Position numbers and translations under genes: made by a program. From Cucumibacter marinus DSM 18995 (GTDB lineage Bacteria; Pseudomonadota; Alphaproteobacteria; Rhizobiales; Devosiaceae), in contig NZ_KE386978.1 in NCBI RefSeq assembly GCF_000429865.1, positions 260,763-324,762 on the forward strand: a stretch of 64,000 bases of DNA, read 5' to 3'. Each line of letters opens with the position of its first letter. The first letter of the stretch is position 1. Below, piece by piece: positions 46,392 to 53,910 of the stretch. A model generated the notes under the pieces. It ran no database searches and was not told the DNA's origin. It saw only the letters and a program-made list of their open reading frames with translations.

Positions 46392-47978
46392 ATGTTCAAG
46401 CGCTTGATAGGCTTGACGGCAGTCGCGGCCTTCGCCCTTGGTGGTGCGGCCGTCGCCCAGGACAATACCCTGGTCTATGTCGTCAACAATGAATCCGACA
46501 CCTATGATCCGGGCACGACGACGGAAACCTTCGCCACGCCGATCATCGTCAACACCTTCGAAGGCCTGGTGCGCCGCGACGAGAACGGTGCCGTGGAGCC
46601 CGGCCTCGCGGAAAGCTGGGAAATCTCGGATGACGGGCTGACCTACACCTTCCACATTCGCGAAGATGCGAAATGGTCGGATGGCGAGCCGCTCAATGCC
46701 CATGATTTCGTGTGGGCATGGAAGCGTGTTCTGACCCCGGCCGCGGGCGCCAAGAACGCCGCTCAGCTGTTCCTGATCAAGGGCGGCGAGGAGTTCTACA
46801 ATAATGGCGGCGAAGGCGACGTCGCGATTTCGGCACCCGACGACCGTACGCTGACCTTCACGTTGAACCAGCGCGTCCCCTACATGATGCAGCTCCTGCC
46901 GTTCTCGGTGTTCCATCCCACCCGTGAGGATGTGGTGACCGCCGATCCGGATGGCTGGACCCGCGATCCCGAGACCTATATCGGCACCGGCGCCTTCCGC
47001 GTCGCCGAATTCAATCTCGGCGAATCCGTGGTTCTCGAAAAGAACCCGAACTACTGGCAGGCGGATTCGGTCGAACTCGACAAGATCGTACTGCGCCTCA
47101 TTCCCGAGCCCTCCACCGCCCTTGCTGCGATGGAAGCCGGTGATGTCGACGGCATCGAATCGGTGCCCGCTTCCGACATTCCGCGCCTTTCGGTCGAAAG
47201 CGATGCGTTCATGGTCGTGCCCGCGCTCGGCACCACCTACGCCTTCTTCAACCCGAACCAGGCTCCGCTCGATGACGTCAAGGTCCGTCAGGCCCTCTCG
47301 ATGGCCATCGACCGCGAGCAGATCGTCGAATTCGTGCTGCAGGCCGCCGATACCCCGGCGATCTCGCTGGTGCCTTATGGCATGAGCGTTGCGGGCGAAG
47401 ACTTCCGGGATGCCGGCGCCGATTTCGGCCTGTCGACCACCGCCGATGTCGAAGGCGCGAAGGCCCTGTTGGCCGAGGCCGGTTATCCGGATGGTGAAGG
47501 CTTCCCCGAAACCATCTTCGTGACCTACACCTCGCCTCCGATCCAGAAGCTGCTGGAAGCCATCCAGCAGATGTGGAAGGAAAACCTCAACATCGACGTG
47601 AAGATCGAGGCCACCGAGTGGCAGGTCTACTACCCTGAAGTGCAGAAAATCGAATACCAGATCGCACAGATGGGCTGGGGCGCCGACTATCCGCACCCGA
47701 TGACCTTCCTCGATAATTTCACCTCCAACAGCCCGAACAATCTGGCTGGCTGGAAGAACGAGGACTATGACGCGGCCATCGCGGCGGCCAAGGCCACTGC
47801 CGAGCCCGCCGAATCGCTGGCGGAGATGCGCAAGGCTGAGGCGATCATGATGAATGATCACGTCATCCTGCCGATGTATCACCGCAACCAGTACATGATG
47901 ATGTCGCCCGCGGTGAAAGGCTTCTGGCGCTCGTCGCTGAATGAGCCGATCTTCCGCAAGGCCTCGATCGAGCGCTAG
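46392..47978 (+). CDS. oppA: oligopeptide ABC transporter substrate-binding protein
   Basis: A 528-residue periplasmic family-5 binding protein with a 22-residue signal peptide ending AAVAQ. LNAHDFVWAWKRVLTPAAGA and GDVDGIESVPASDIPRLSVE are OppA/MppA-type. It is last in the operon, whereas dppA is first in the other transporter, and ends in a repeated terminator-like array. Substrates are probably short peptides, possibly murein peptides. Confidence 0.93.
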   Translation: MFKRLIGLTAVAAFALGGAAVAQDNTLVYVVNNESDTYDPGTTTETFATPIIVNTFEGLVRRDENGAVEPGLAESWEISDDGLTYTFHIREDAKWSDGEPLNAHDFVWAWKRVLTPAAGAKNAAQLFLIKGGEEFYNNGGEGDVAISAPDDRTLTFTLNQRVPYMMQLLPFSVFHPTREDVVTADPDGWTRDPETYIGTGAFRVAEFNLGESVVLEKNPNYWQADSVELDKIVLRLIPEPSTALAAMEAGDVDGIESVPASDIPRLSVESDAFMVVPALGTTYAFFNPNQAPLDDVKVRQALSMAIDREQIVEFVLQAADTPAISLVPYGMSVAGEDFRDAGADFGLSTTADVEGAKALLAEAGYPDGEGFPETIFVTYTSPPIQKLLEAIQQMWKENLNIDVKIEATEWQVYYPEVQKIEYQIAQMGWGADYPHPMTFLDNFTSNSPNNLAGWKNEDYDAAIAAAKATAEPAESLAEMRKAEAIMMNDHVILPMYHRNQYMMMSPAVKGFWRSSLNEPIFRKASIER

Positions 47979-48019
47979 GCACTCACTTTCCGATCGCTCA
48001 ATTCCCTTGACGATCGCGG

Positions 48020-48183
48020 CCGCCGCCCGGGCCTCCCGGGCGGCGGCTTCTTTTCTGGGCGGCGGTTTCCTTTCTGGGCGGGTTCCACCCGAGGCGCCCG
48101 GGCCTCCCGGACGGCGGTTTCTTTTCTGGGTGGGTTCCACCCGAGGCGCCCGGACCTCCCGGGCGGCGGTTTTCTTTTTGACC
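48020..48183 (+). repeat. tandem array of terminator-like hairpin units behind oppA
   Basis: Three degenerate copies of a GC hairpin followed by a C/T-rich tract. The first is a perfect 12-bp stem, CCGCCGCCCGGG / CCCGGGCGGCGG (48020-48046), then CTTCTTTTCT. A full 52-base unit spans 48095-48146; partial copies lie before and after, the last ending in TTTTCTTTTTG. Units share CGCCCGG-CCTCCCGG-CGGCGG and GGGTTCCACCCGAGG. It should terminate oppA transcription several times over. Confidence 0.75.
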
Positions 48184-48454
48184 GCAGGGGTTTATCGTAG
48201 TCCCGGCGATCATAAATAAACCGCAATCAAAGCGCGGAATCGATGCCGGTGAGCGTTGTTCCGGCAGCGCCCCACGCGAGCGAGCCAAGCCCGCCAAGCG
48301 AAAGGCCATACCGCCCGTCAGTCCCTTGCAGGTGAGACGCGCCGGCCAACCTCAGCCAGCAGACTTGTGCCCTGATAGTCCCCGCGCGCGGGGCGGGTTA
48401 CCGGATGAGCGCGGCACCGCAATCAGGCGTGACGCCTCTTCACTGGAGTGGGAA

Positions 48455-48544
48455 ATGGCCAAGGACAGCAAGTCCGGCAAGGCCGGCGGCAAATCGGGCG
48501 CAAGCTCGATCAAGGTGCCCGCCGGCAAATCCGGCAAGAAATAA
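48455..48544 (+). CDS. 29-residue Lys/Gly/Ser-rich peptide
   Basis: MAKDSKSGKAGGKSGASSIK followed by nine residues ending GKSGKK: 8 Lys among 29, otherwise mostly Gly, Ser and Ala, no hydrophobic segment. GGAGTGGGAA precedes the ATG, and a good terminator lies 21 bases after the stop, so it looks like a complete tiny gene. The 271 bases before it (48184-48454) contain a GGTTTAT/ATAAACC inverted repeat and nothing else that I can name. It is too short for family assignment; a histone-like or RNA-binding peptide is a guess. Confidence 0.5.
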   Translation: MAKDSKSGKAGGKSGASSIKVPAGKSGKK

Positions 48545-48565
48545 TTTCTGCCCTATCGACAGCGG

Positions 48566-48595
48566 AGGGCGCCGCAAGGCGCCCTTCTTCTGTTT
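48566..48595 (+). terminator. terminator of the 29-residue peptide gene
   Basis: AGGGCGCC-GCAA-GGCGCCCT, perfect 8-bp stem, followed by TCTTCTGTTT. Confidence 0.75.
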
Positions 48596-48624
48596 CACAA
48601 TGAGCTTTCGAGACCAGTGCCGCC

Positions 48625-48780
48625 TTACATATAGGCGATCACCAGTCCGGCAAAGATCACCGCGACCGTCACGGTCGAGATGACCAGAACAGCCAGAACA
48701 GGAAAGCCTTTTCGGGCCTGTTTGGCCTCGGTTTCCGTGACGCGGACGCCATCGCCCTTTTGGGTTTCTTGCGCAGCCAT
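48625..48780 (-). CDS. 51-residue single-span membrane protein, probable EcfG target
   Basis: MAAQETQKGDGVRVTETEAK leads to a membrane segment (FPVLAVLVISTVTVAVIFAG, residues 29-48) and ends VIAYM. No family known to me. GGAAAGGAAAG is a strong ribosome site; a longer upstream reading is rejected. A perfect EcfG-type promoter (GGAAC-N16-CGTT) lies 43 bases before it, so it is probably a general-stress membrane peptide. Confidence 0.7.
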   Translation of the reverse strand: MAAQETQKGDGVRVTETEAKQARKGFPVLAVLVISTVTVAVIFAGLVIAYM

Positions 48781-48822
48781 GGTGCTTTCCTTTCCGCCGG
48801 CCCTGATGCCGGCTAAGGGGTC

Positions 48823-48847
48823 AACGCATCTGTTCGCGCCAAGTTCC
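48823..48847 (-). promoter_or_regulatory. EcfG-type promoter of the 51-residue protein
   Basis: Minus strand GGAAC (48847-48843), 16 bases, CGTT (48826-48823). The -35 lies in the first of two 20-base tandem copies (48844-48863 and 48864-48883, 18 of 20 identical); the second copy has lost the GGAAC. Confidence 0.75.
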
Positions 48848-48884
48848 AACACCAATACTCGCCTTCCAACATCGATACTCGCCA

Positions 48885-49313
48885 TCAATCGCCGTTTTTG
48901 CGGCCATAGACATAGCCGGCGACTGCCGCCGGCAGCAGCGAGGCGGCGAGCGGATGACGGCGGATCAGCCCCGCGGGTACCGCATCGATCATGTCGCGGG
49001 TCGCCGCATAGGGTGCAATTGCGCCGATCCGGGCAGAACGCCGGCGCACCCGCGACCAGAGTACGAAGCGCGCGATGATCAGGAACAAGGCGCCGATCAC
49101 CGCCGTACCTCCGGCGAAATAGAGCGCTGCCATGACGGGGCCGACACGCTCAGCGACAGCGAGGTAGCCGGCACCGATGCCAAAAGTGAGCGCCAGTGCG
49201 CCCATCAGCCCGGCGACGCCGTAAAGGGTCACCATCGCCTTGACGCTTTGGCTCAGGGCGCCGGCTTCTGCCTGGATCAGCCATTTCAGTCTTTCGGCGG
49301 CCATGGGGTTCAC
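48885..49313 (-). CDS. phage-holin-like / YqjE-type membrane protein
   Basis: A 142-residue membrane protein with two strong segments (about residues 28-51 and 61-85) and a weaker one near the C-terminus (HPLAASLLPAAVAGYVYGRK). LERVGPVMAALYFAGGTAVI-like spacing recalls the YqjE/holin superfamily paired with YqjD proteins. A GTG at 49313 overlaps the preceding stop (GTGA); ATG 49304 (MAAERLKWL) is the alternative. Second gene of an EcfG-controlled pair with the DUF883 gene. Confidence 0.72.
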   Translation of the reverse strand: MNPMAAERLKWLIQAEAGALSQSVKAMVTLYGVAGLMGALALTFGIGAGYLAVAERVGPVMAALYFAGGTAVIGALFLIIARFVLWSRVRRRSARIGAIAPYAATRDMIDAVPAGLIRRHPLAASLLPAAVAGYVYGRKNGD

Positions 49314-49645
49314 CGGGTCAGAAGCGCAAGGACAAAACCGAGGCCCGCTGCGGCCGCCATGGCGGTCACAGGTTTATCGCGGACATTTTCGATCAGGTCG
49401 CGTTCGAGCCCGCCAACGCGCCGGCCAAGCTCCTCGGCAACATCGTTGCCGGCGTTGAGCACGTCGTCCGTGCGCTGACGCGCCTCGCGCTCAGCCTGTT
49501 TGACGCCATTGGTGCCGAGTTTGCCTACCGAGGCATTGAGCGCCTTGAAGTCGTCCTGGAGCTTGTCGAAATCGGCACGCAGCTTCTCATAGTCTTCATG
49601 AAGGCTGGCCGCGCCATTGCCGTTTCTGGCCTGGTTCTGTGCCAT
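49310..49645 (-). CDS. DUF883 (YqjD/ElaB-like) protein
   Basis: A 111-residue protein, mostly helical and probably coiled coil (ASLHEDYEKLRADFDKLQDD), ending in one membrane anchor after the family motif RDLIENVRDKPVTAMAAAAG. E. coli relatives are RpoS-regulated ribosome-associated membrane proteins. It starts MAQNQARNG behind AAAGGAG. A perfect EcfG-type promoter lies 44 bases upstream. An upstream in-frame extension across that promoter is rejected. Confidence 0.85.
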   Translation of the reverse strand: MAQNQARNGNGAASLHEDYEKLRADFDKLQDDFKALNASVGKLGTNGVKQAEREARQRTDDVLNAGNDVAEELGRRVGGLERDLIENVRDKPVTAMAAAAGLGFVLALLTR

Positions 49646-49688
49646 GACTTTTACTCCTTTGGCGGTTTGCCGTTTGGGTTGCAAGACA

Positions 49689-49714
49689 AACGCCGCCCGG
49701 GCCCTCAGGGTTCC
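49689..49714 (-). promoter_or_regulatory. EcfG-type promoter of the DUF883 operon
   Basis: Minus strand GGAAC (49714-49710), 17 bases, CGTT (49692-49689). It stands back to back with a plus-strand copy whose GGAAC begins at 49720, only five bases between the two -35 elements. Confidence 0.82.
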
Positions 49715-49719
49715 AAGGC

Positions 49720-49745
49720 GGAACCACGAAGGTGACTGGGGCGTT
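49720..49745 (+). promoter_or_regulatory. EcfG-type promoter of the AI-2E-family permease
   Basis: GGAAC (49720-49724), 17 bases, CGTT (49742-49745), 38 bases before the permease start. Divergent twin of the DUF883 promoter. Confidence 0.82.
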
Positions 49746-49783
49746 GCTTGAGGGCAGTTGAAACCAGCCAGCAGGCACTCCCC

Positions 49784-50917
49784 ATGCAAATGTCACCGCG
49801 CACTACCGCCCGGTTCAGCCGGGGGTTCGACCCCGATTTGACTCTTCACCGCGCAAGCCAACTCGCCATGCTGGTAGTGGGGCTGGCCGCGTTTGCGGGG
49901 GTTCTGTATGTGGGTCGCTTCGTGCTGGCGCCGATGGCGGTGGCGGTGGTTGTGGGGCTGATGCTCGGGCCGCCCGCGGCCCGCCTCGAGCGGATGGGTG
50001 TGCATTCGCACGCCGCCGCGGCGCTTGTCGTTGTGGCATCGCTTCTCGTTATCGCGGGCGCGCTTACCGCTTTTGCCGAACCATTGCGCCAGTGGGTCGT
50101 GCGGGCACCTGCGATCTGGGCCGAGCTCAAAAGCGAATTGTCGTCGCTGCGCGAGCCGCTGGCGATCATCTCGGGCCTTCAGGACCAGATCAAGGAAGTC
50201 ACCGGCGCCGACAGCACACAGATGACAGTGGCCCTGGAAGACAACAGCACGGTGACCGGGCTCGTTGTGTCGGTGCCTGCCATTCTGGGCCAGATCGGCA
50301 TCTTTCTGGTCGGTCTGTTCTTTTTTGTCGCCACCCGGAACCAGATCCGCGACGGGGTGCTGCGCATGTGCCTCCAGCGCCGGTTGCGCTGGCGGGTGGC
50401 GCATGTGTTCCGCGATGTCGAGCGCTATGTGTCCCGCTTTCTGATCTCGATCACGCTGATCAATATCGGGGAAGGCATCGCGGTGTGGCTGGCGCTTTCC
50501 GCCTATGGCGTACCCGCCGCCCCGCTCTGGGGGGCACTGGCGGGCCTTCTCAACTATATTCCCTATATCGGGCCGGCCGCGGTCGCGCTGATCCTGTTCG
50601 GGGTCGGGCTGTCGACCTATGACGGCATCGTCAACTCGCTTTGGCCGGTCATCATCTATCTCGGCATCAATTTCATCGAAGCGCAGTTCGTGTTTCCCGC
50701 CGTGATCGGGCGCACGATGACGCTCAACCCGTTCATTGTCTTCTTGAGCCTGACCTTCTGGTTGTGGATCTGGGGTCCTGTCGGCGGGTTCGTCGCGGTT
50801 CCGGCGCTGCTGGTGACATTGGCCGTGTGGCGGCACATCATGCCGCAAGCCAGACCCGTCACTATGGAGAACATTCATGTCCCCGAACGACGAACACGCA
50901 TCAACGCCGCGCCCTGA
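49784..50917 (+). CDS. AI-2E (PerM/YdiK) family membrane protein
   Basis: A 377-residue protein with about eight membrane segments. Family marks: VGLMLGPPAARLERMG near the first pair, and the C-terminal ALLAGLLNYIPYIGP-like motif (WGALAGLLNYIPYIGPAAVA) and FIEAQFVFPAVIGRTMTLNP. The family was named for AI-2 export, but members include transporters of many kinds, so the substrate is unknown. Start at ATG 49784 (a TTG 36 bases earlier overlaps the promoter). It overlaps the next gene by 41 bases. Confidence 0.85.
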   Translation: MQMSPRTTARFSRGFDPDLTLHRASQLAMLVVGLAAFAGVLYVGRFVLAPMAVAVVVGLMLGPPAARLERMGVHSHAAAALVVVASLLVIAGALTAFAEPLRQWVVRAPAIWAELKSELSSLREPLAIISGLQDQIKEVTGADSTQMTVALEDNSTVTGLVVSVPAILGQIGIFLVGLFFFVATRNQIRDGVLRMCLQRRLRWRVAHVFRDVERYVSRFLISITLINIGEGIAVWLALSAYGVPAAPLWGALAGLLNYIPYIGPAAVALILFGVGLSTYDGIVNSLWPVIIYLGINFIEAQFVFPAVIGRTMTLNPFIVFLSLTFWLWIWGPVGGFVAVPALLVTLAVWRHIMPQARPVTMENIHVPERRTRINAAP

Positions 50918-51629
50918 GGCACCAGATTACAGCGACCTTGGACTCACGGCCTGCCTCATCAATACCACGCTCAAGCGGGCGCCCGAGCCTTCCCACACCG
51001 CCCGTCTCCTCGCCAATGTCGAGGCGATCCTGGCTCATGCCGGGGTCGCGGTGACCTCGCTCAGGGCCACCGACTACGACATCGCCTTCGGGGTCCAGCC
51101 GGACATGCGTGAGACCGGGGTGGCCGACGAATGGCCGGACAAGGTCTGGCCGCATGTGCGCGACGCGGACATCCTCATCATCGGCACTCCCTTGTGGCTG
51201 GGTGAGGAGTCCTCGGTCTGCCGTGTGATCATCGAGCGGCTTTACGCCCATTCCGGCCAGCGCAATGAAAAGGGCCAGTACCGTTTCTACGGCAAAGTGG
51301 GCGGGGCGGTGATCACCGGCAATGAAGACGGGGTCAAGCACGCCTCGATGACCGTTCTCTATGCGATGCAGCATGTGGGCTACACCATTCCCCCGCAGGC
51401 CGATTGCGGCTGGATCGGGGAGGCTGGGCCAGGGCCCTCCTATGGCGATGATGGCGCGGGCTACGACAATGATTTCACCCGCCGAAACACTACCTTCATG
51501 ACCTGGAACCTCATTCACCTCGCCGCGATGCTGAAGCAGGCTGGCGGCGTCCCGGCTTATGGCAATCAGGTGCCGGCCTGGGACGCGGGAGAACGCTTTG
51601 GCCACCCACCCATTCCGGGCAAGGGCTAG
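50877..51629 (+). CDS. NAD(P)H-dependent FMN reductase / flavodoxin-fold protein
   Basis: A 250-residue flavoprotein. CLINTTLKRAPEPSHTARLL has the FMN phosphate-loop pattern, ILIIGTPLWLGEESSVCRVI the second flavin loop, and GGAVITGNEDGVKHASM the third. Likely a quinone or flavin reductase. It starts inside the 3' end of the permease gene in another frame, so it is translationally linked and probably shares the EcfG promoter. Confidence 0.85.
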   Translation: MSPNDEHASTPRPEAPDYSDLGLTACLINTTLKRAPEPSHTARLLANVEAILAHAGVAVTSLRATDYDIAFGVQPDMRETGVADEWPDKVWPHVRDADILIIGTPLWLGEESSVCRVIIERLYAHSGQRNEKGQYRFYGKVGGAVITGNEDGVKHASMTVLYAMQHVGYTIPPQADCGWIGEAGPGPSYGDDGAGYDNDFTRRNTTFMTWNLIHLAAMLKQAGGVPAYGNQVPAWDAGERFGHPPIPGKG

Positions 51630-51646
51630 CCTTTGAGGCGACGGGT

Positions 51647-52414
51647 TCAGATGAAGGGGCGCGGCGTGTCACCAAGGCCCTGCCAATCGGCCAGATCGGC
51701 CAGCTTTTCCGGCTCGAGAATGACGCAGCCGTCCTCGGTCCATTTGACCAGTTGGTCGGTGGCGAGTTTCTTGAGCGTCTTGTTGGTATGCACCAGCGAA
51801 AAGCCGAGCGTGTCGGCAACGTGTTGCTGAGTAAGGGGTAAGGCACCGTCGCGCCCGAGCGACAGACCGCATTGCAGCCGGCGGTCATTGAGAAAACACA
51901 GCAGATAGGCGGCGCGCTGGCGGGCGCTGCGGCGCCCAAGGCTGAGAATATTCTCGTCGAGCATCTGCTCTTCACGGGCGGCAAGCCAGGTCACATCGAA
52001 GGCAAGGCCCGGATGGGACCGGTAGAGATCGAAAAGTTCCCGGCGGTCGAAGACGCAAAGGGTCATCGGCTTGAGCGCCTCGACCGAATGCTGCATCTCG
52101 TTCATCACTGCCGATTGGAGGCCGACAAGGTCGCCGGGCATGACATAGTTGAGGATCTGGCGGCTGCCGTCCTCAAGGGTCTTGTAGCGGAATCCCCAGC
52201 CTTCCAGCACCGTGTAGAGATGCGGTGAGTTGGAGCCTTCGGTCAGCACCGTGGCGCCGGGCGCCACCGTCAGCTCGCCGCGCTTGAAGCGGGAGACAAA
52301 ATCGAGCTCTTCATCGCAGAACTCGCGAAATGCCGGAATCTTGCGCAATGGGCAGTGAGTGCAGTCGCGCGCCCTCAAACCTGGTCCATTGGTGATCTCA
52401 CCATTGGTGGTCAC
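51647..52414 (-). CDS. Crp/Fnr-family regulator (non-FnrL type)
   Basis: A 255-residue regulator: cNMP-like sensor domain (TVLTEGSNSPHLYTVLEGWG, NYVMPGDLVGLQSAVM) and winged helix (LTQQHVADTLGFSLVHTNKT). The N-terminus has Cys18, Cys21 and Cys33 (DCTHCPLRK, REFC), and a fourth Cys lies in MTLCVFDRREL where FNR has its central ligand. Spacing C-x2-C-x11-C differs from FNR, and the recognition helix lacks the E-SR signature. GTG start behind GAGAAGAG. Tail-to-tail with the flavoprotein, divergent from the receiver gene. Confidence 0.85.
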   Translation of the reverse strand: MTTNGEITNGPGLRARDCTHCPLRKIPAFREFCDEELDFVSRFKRGELTVAPGATVLTEGSNSPHLYTVLEGWGFRYKTLEDGSRQILNYVMPGDLVGLQSAVMNEMQHSVEALKPMTLCVFDRRELFDLYRSHPGLAFDVTWLAAREEQMLDENILSLGRRSARQRAAYLLCFLNDRRLQCGLSLGRDGALPLTQQHVADTLGFSLVHTNKTLKKLATDQLVKWTEDGCVILEPEKLADLADWQGLGDTPRPFI

Positions 52415-52508
52415 ATCTCTTCTCCCGCCCGTTGTGGTGAGCAAAAAACTTGTCGTTGCTATGTCTTAGTTTAATGACAGGGCGACGATCGGGGCAGAAG
52501 CTGGCGCC

Positions 52509-52943
52509 ATGTCTATTGAACTCACTCCCGATCATGGCCTTGTTGAGGACCCCGTCTTGCCCATTGAGAGCCTGAGAGGCAAATCCATCCTTGTGCTTGA
52601 GGACGAGGTTCTGATTGCGCTCGATCTCCAACGCGCACTCGAGGATGCCGGTGTGGGCCGCGTCCTCACCTTCGACGATCAGGAGGCTGCGCTTGCGCAG
52701 GCGATCCTCGAAGAACCGATCGATCTGGCAATCATGGAAGTCAGAATCCGGGGTCTGCCCTGTTTCGAAACCGCCGAGGCCCTTCGCGCCCGCAAGATCC
52801 CGTTCATCTTCGTCACCGGCTATGGAGCTGAAATCGAGGAACATGGCGGGTTCGAGGATATCGATGTCGTGGCGAAACCGTTCAGGGACGAGGAAGTCAC
52901 CGGCGCACTCGAACGCAGTCTCAAGCGTGCCGGTCAGATCTAA
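52509..52943 (+). CDS. stand-alone receiver protein with Glu at the phosphorylation site
   Basis: A 144-residue CheY-like receiver. ILVLEDEVLIALDLQRALED gives the acidic pocket (Glu31-Asp32-Glu33), Thr103 (FVTGYG) and Lys123 (VAKPF) are kept, but the usual Asp is Glu77 in DLAIMEVRIRG. This may mimic phosphorylation or abolish it. It has an N-terminal tail of about 25 residues and no output domain. It overlaps ecfG by four bases tail-to-tail, so a role in the stress pathway is plausible. Confidence 0.88.
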   Translation: MSIELTPDHGLVEDPVLPIESLRGKSILVLEDEVLIALDLQRALEDAGVGRVLTFDDQEAALAQAILEEPIDLAIMEVRIRGLPCFETAEALRARKIPFIFVTGYGAEIEEHGGFEDIDVVAKPFRDEEVTGALERSLKRAGQI

Positions 52944-53497
52944 CGCTGAAATCCACTTTGCAGTACCTGCTCGGCGACGGCATCCGGCCCGTAGGGGCTG
53001 GCTTCGCTATCGTCGAGGCCAAGGATTTCCTTGAGCCGGATGCGGGCACGACTGACACGGCTTTTGACCGTGCCGACGGCACAACCGCAGATCTCGGCGG
53101 CCTCTTCATAGGCAAAGCCCGAGGCACCGACGAGAATGATCGCTTCACGCTGATCATCGGGGAGCTGGGCAAGCGCCTTGCGGAAATCCTCGAGGTCCAT
53201 TGCGCCGTCCTGGCCGGGATGGGTGGCCAGCTTGGCGGTGAAAGCACCGTCGGGGTCGCCGATCTCACGACCGGCCTTGCGCATCTGGGAATAGAACTCA
53301 TTGCGCAAAATGGTGAAAAGCCAGGCCTTGAGATTGGTCCCGGGCGCGAAGCTGTCGCGCTTGTCCCAGGCTTTGACGAGGCATTCCTGTACCAGATCGT
53401 CTGCCCGGTCGGGCTTACGGCACAGTGACACCGCGAAGGCGCGGAGATTGGGAATGACCTCGATCAGACCGTCTCTGAAACTGGGGGTTTCGGTCAT
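52940..53497 (-). CDS. ecfG: general stress response sigma factor EcfG
   Basis: A 185-residue ECF sigma factor (ECF15). Region 2: LRAFAVSLCRKPDRADDLVQ, AWDKRDSFAPGTNLKAWLFT; region 4: LAQLPDDQREAIILVGASGF, YEEAAEICGCAVGTVKSRVS. It directs RNA polymerase to GGAAC-N16/17-CGTT promoters, of which this window has many. NepR, encoded 6 bases upstream, holds it inactive until PhyR is phosphorylated. Sometimes called sigT or rpoE2. Confidence 0.93.
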   Translation of the reverse strand: MTETPSFRDGLIEVIPNLRAFAVSLCRKPDRADDLVQECLVKAWDKRDSFAPGTNLKAWLFTILRNEFYSQMRKAGREIGDPDGAFTAKLATHPGQDGAMDLEDFRKALAQLPDDQREAIILVGASGFAYEEAAEICGCAVGTVKSRVSRARIRLKEILGLDDSEASPYGPDAVAEQVLQSGFQR

Positions 53498-53503
53498 CAG
53501 GAA

Positions 53504-53746
53504 TCAATCCTCTTTGTCCTGGGAGGTGCCGTCGGCGTCTTCTGGCTGCTGGCTCCCGCTGGACTTTTCCGCGTCTTCGAGACGGCCGAGGAGGTCCATG
53601 AAGCGGTCAGGCACTTCTTCGGACATCACATCGTCATAAAGCGCACGCAGCTTCTTTCCGATGGCCGAGTTGGGGCCCAGCGCATCGTCCTGCCGCCCGG
53701 GCGGGGCGGCAACGGGTTCGTTTTTGGTCTCCGGTTTTGAGCTCAT
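53504..53746 (-). CDS. nepR: anti-sigma factor NepR
   Basis: An 80-residue protein with flexible, charged ends around the conserved core AIGKKLRALYDDVMSEEVPD followed by RFMDLLGRLEDAE: the two helices that clamp EcfG or, alternatively, phospho-PhyR. It is the first gene of nepR-ecfG, divergent from phyR. A GGGAAC lies upstream on its strand, but without a proper CGTT partner. Confidence 0.92.
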   Translation of the reverse strand: MSSKPETKNEPVAAPPGRQDDALGPNSAIGKKLRALYDDVMSEEVPDRFMDLLGRLEDAEKSSGSQQPEDADGTSQDKED

Positions 53747-53835
53747 ATGGTCCTGGTCCGCTTGTTGGGTGGTGTTCCCGCATTTAGGCTTAAACTCGCC
53801 ACCGCGAAAAAAGTTGCATGCCCTCGGAACTTTTT

Positions 53836-53860
53836 TGACCCCACACCGTTTTGGATACGT
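53836..53860 (+). promoter_or_regulatory. EcfG-type promoter of phyR
   Basis: GGAAC (53836-53840), 16 bases, CGTT (53857-53860), about 50 bases before the phyR start. It gives positive feedback: EcfG raises its own anti-anti-sigma factor. Confidence 0.85.
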
Positions 53861-53910
53861 TGCCGCGCGCGAGCGTGGCCTTTCGGTGATGATGAAGGAG
53901 CACCTGATCT

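Noticed and set aside
45792-48140. 782-residue open frame on the minus strand across oppF-oppA and the repeat array
   Set aside because: It is antisense to two clear genes, has no domain pattern, and its Arg/Pro-rich start comes from the GC-rich repeats. High GC leaves long antisense frames open by chance.
48020-48183. CRISPR array or insertion-sequence end
   Set aside because: The units are tandem, GC-hairpin plus pyrimidine tract, with no spacers, transposase or target duplication; they are best read as repeated terminators.
53754-53778. EcfG promoter for nepR-ecfG
   Set aside because: GGGAAC is present on the minus strand at 53779-53774, but no CGTT-like -10 occurs 16-17 bases on. Autoregulation may exist, but I cannot support it from this motif.
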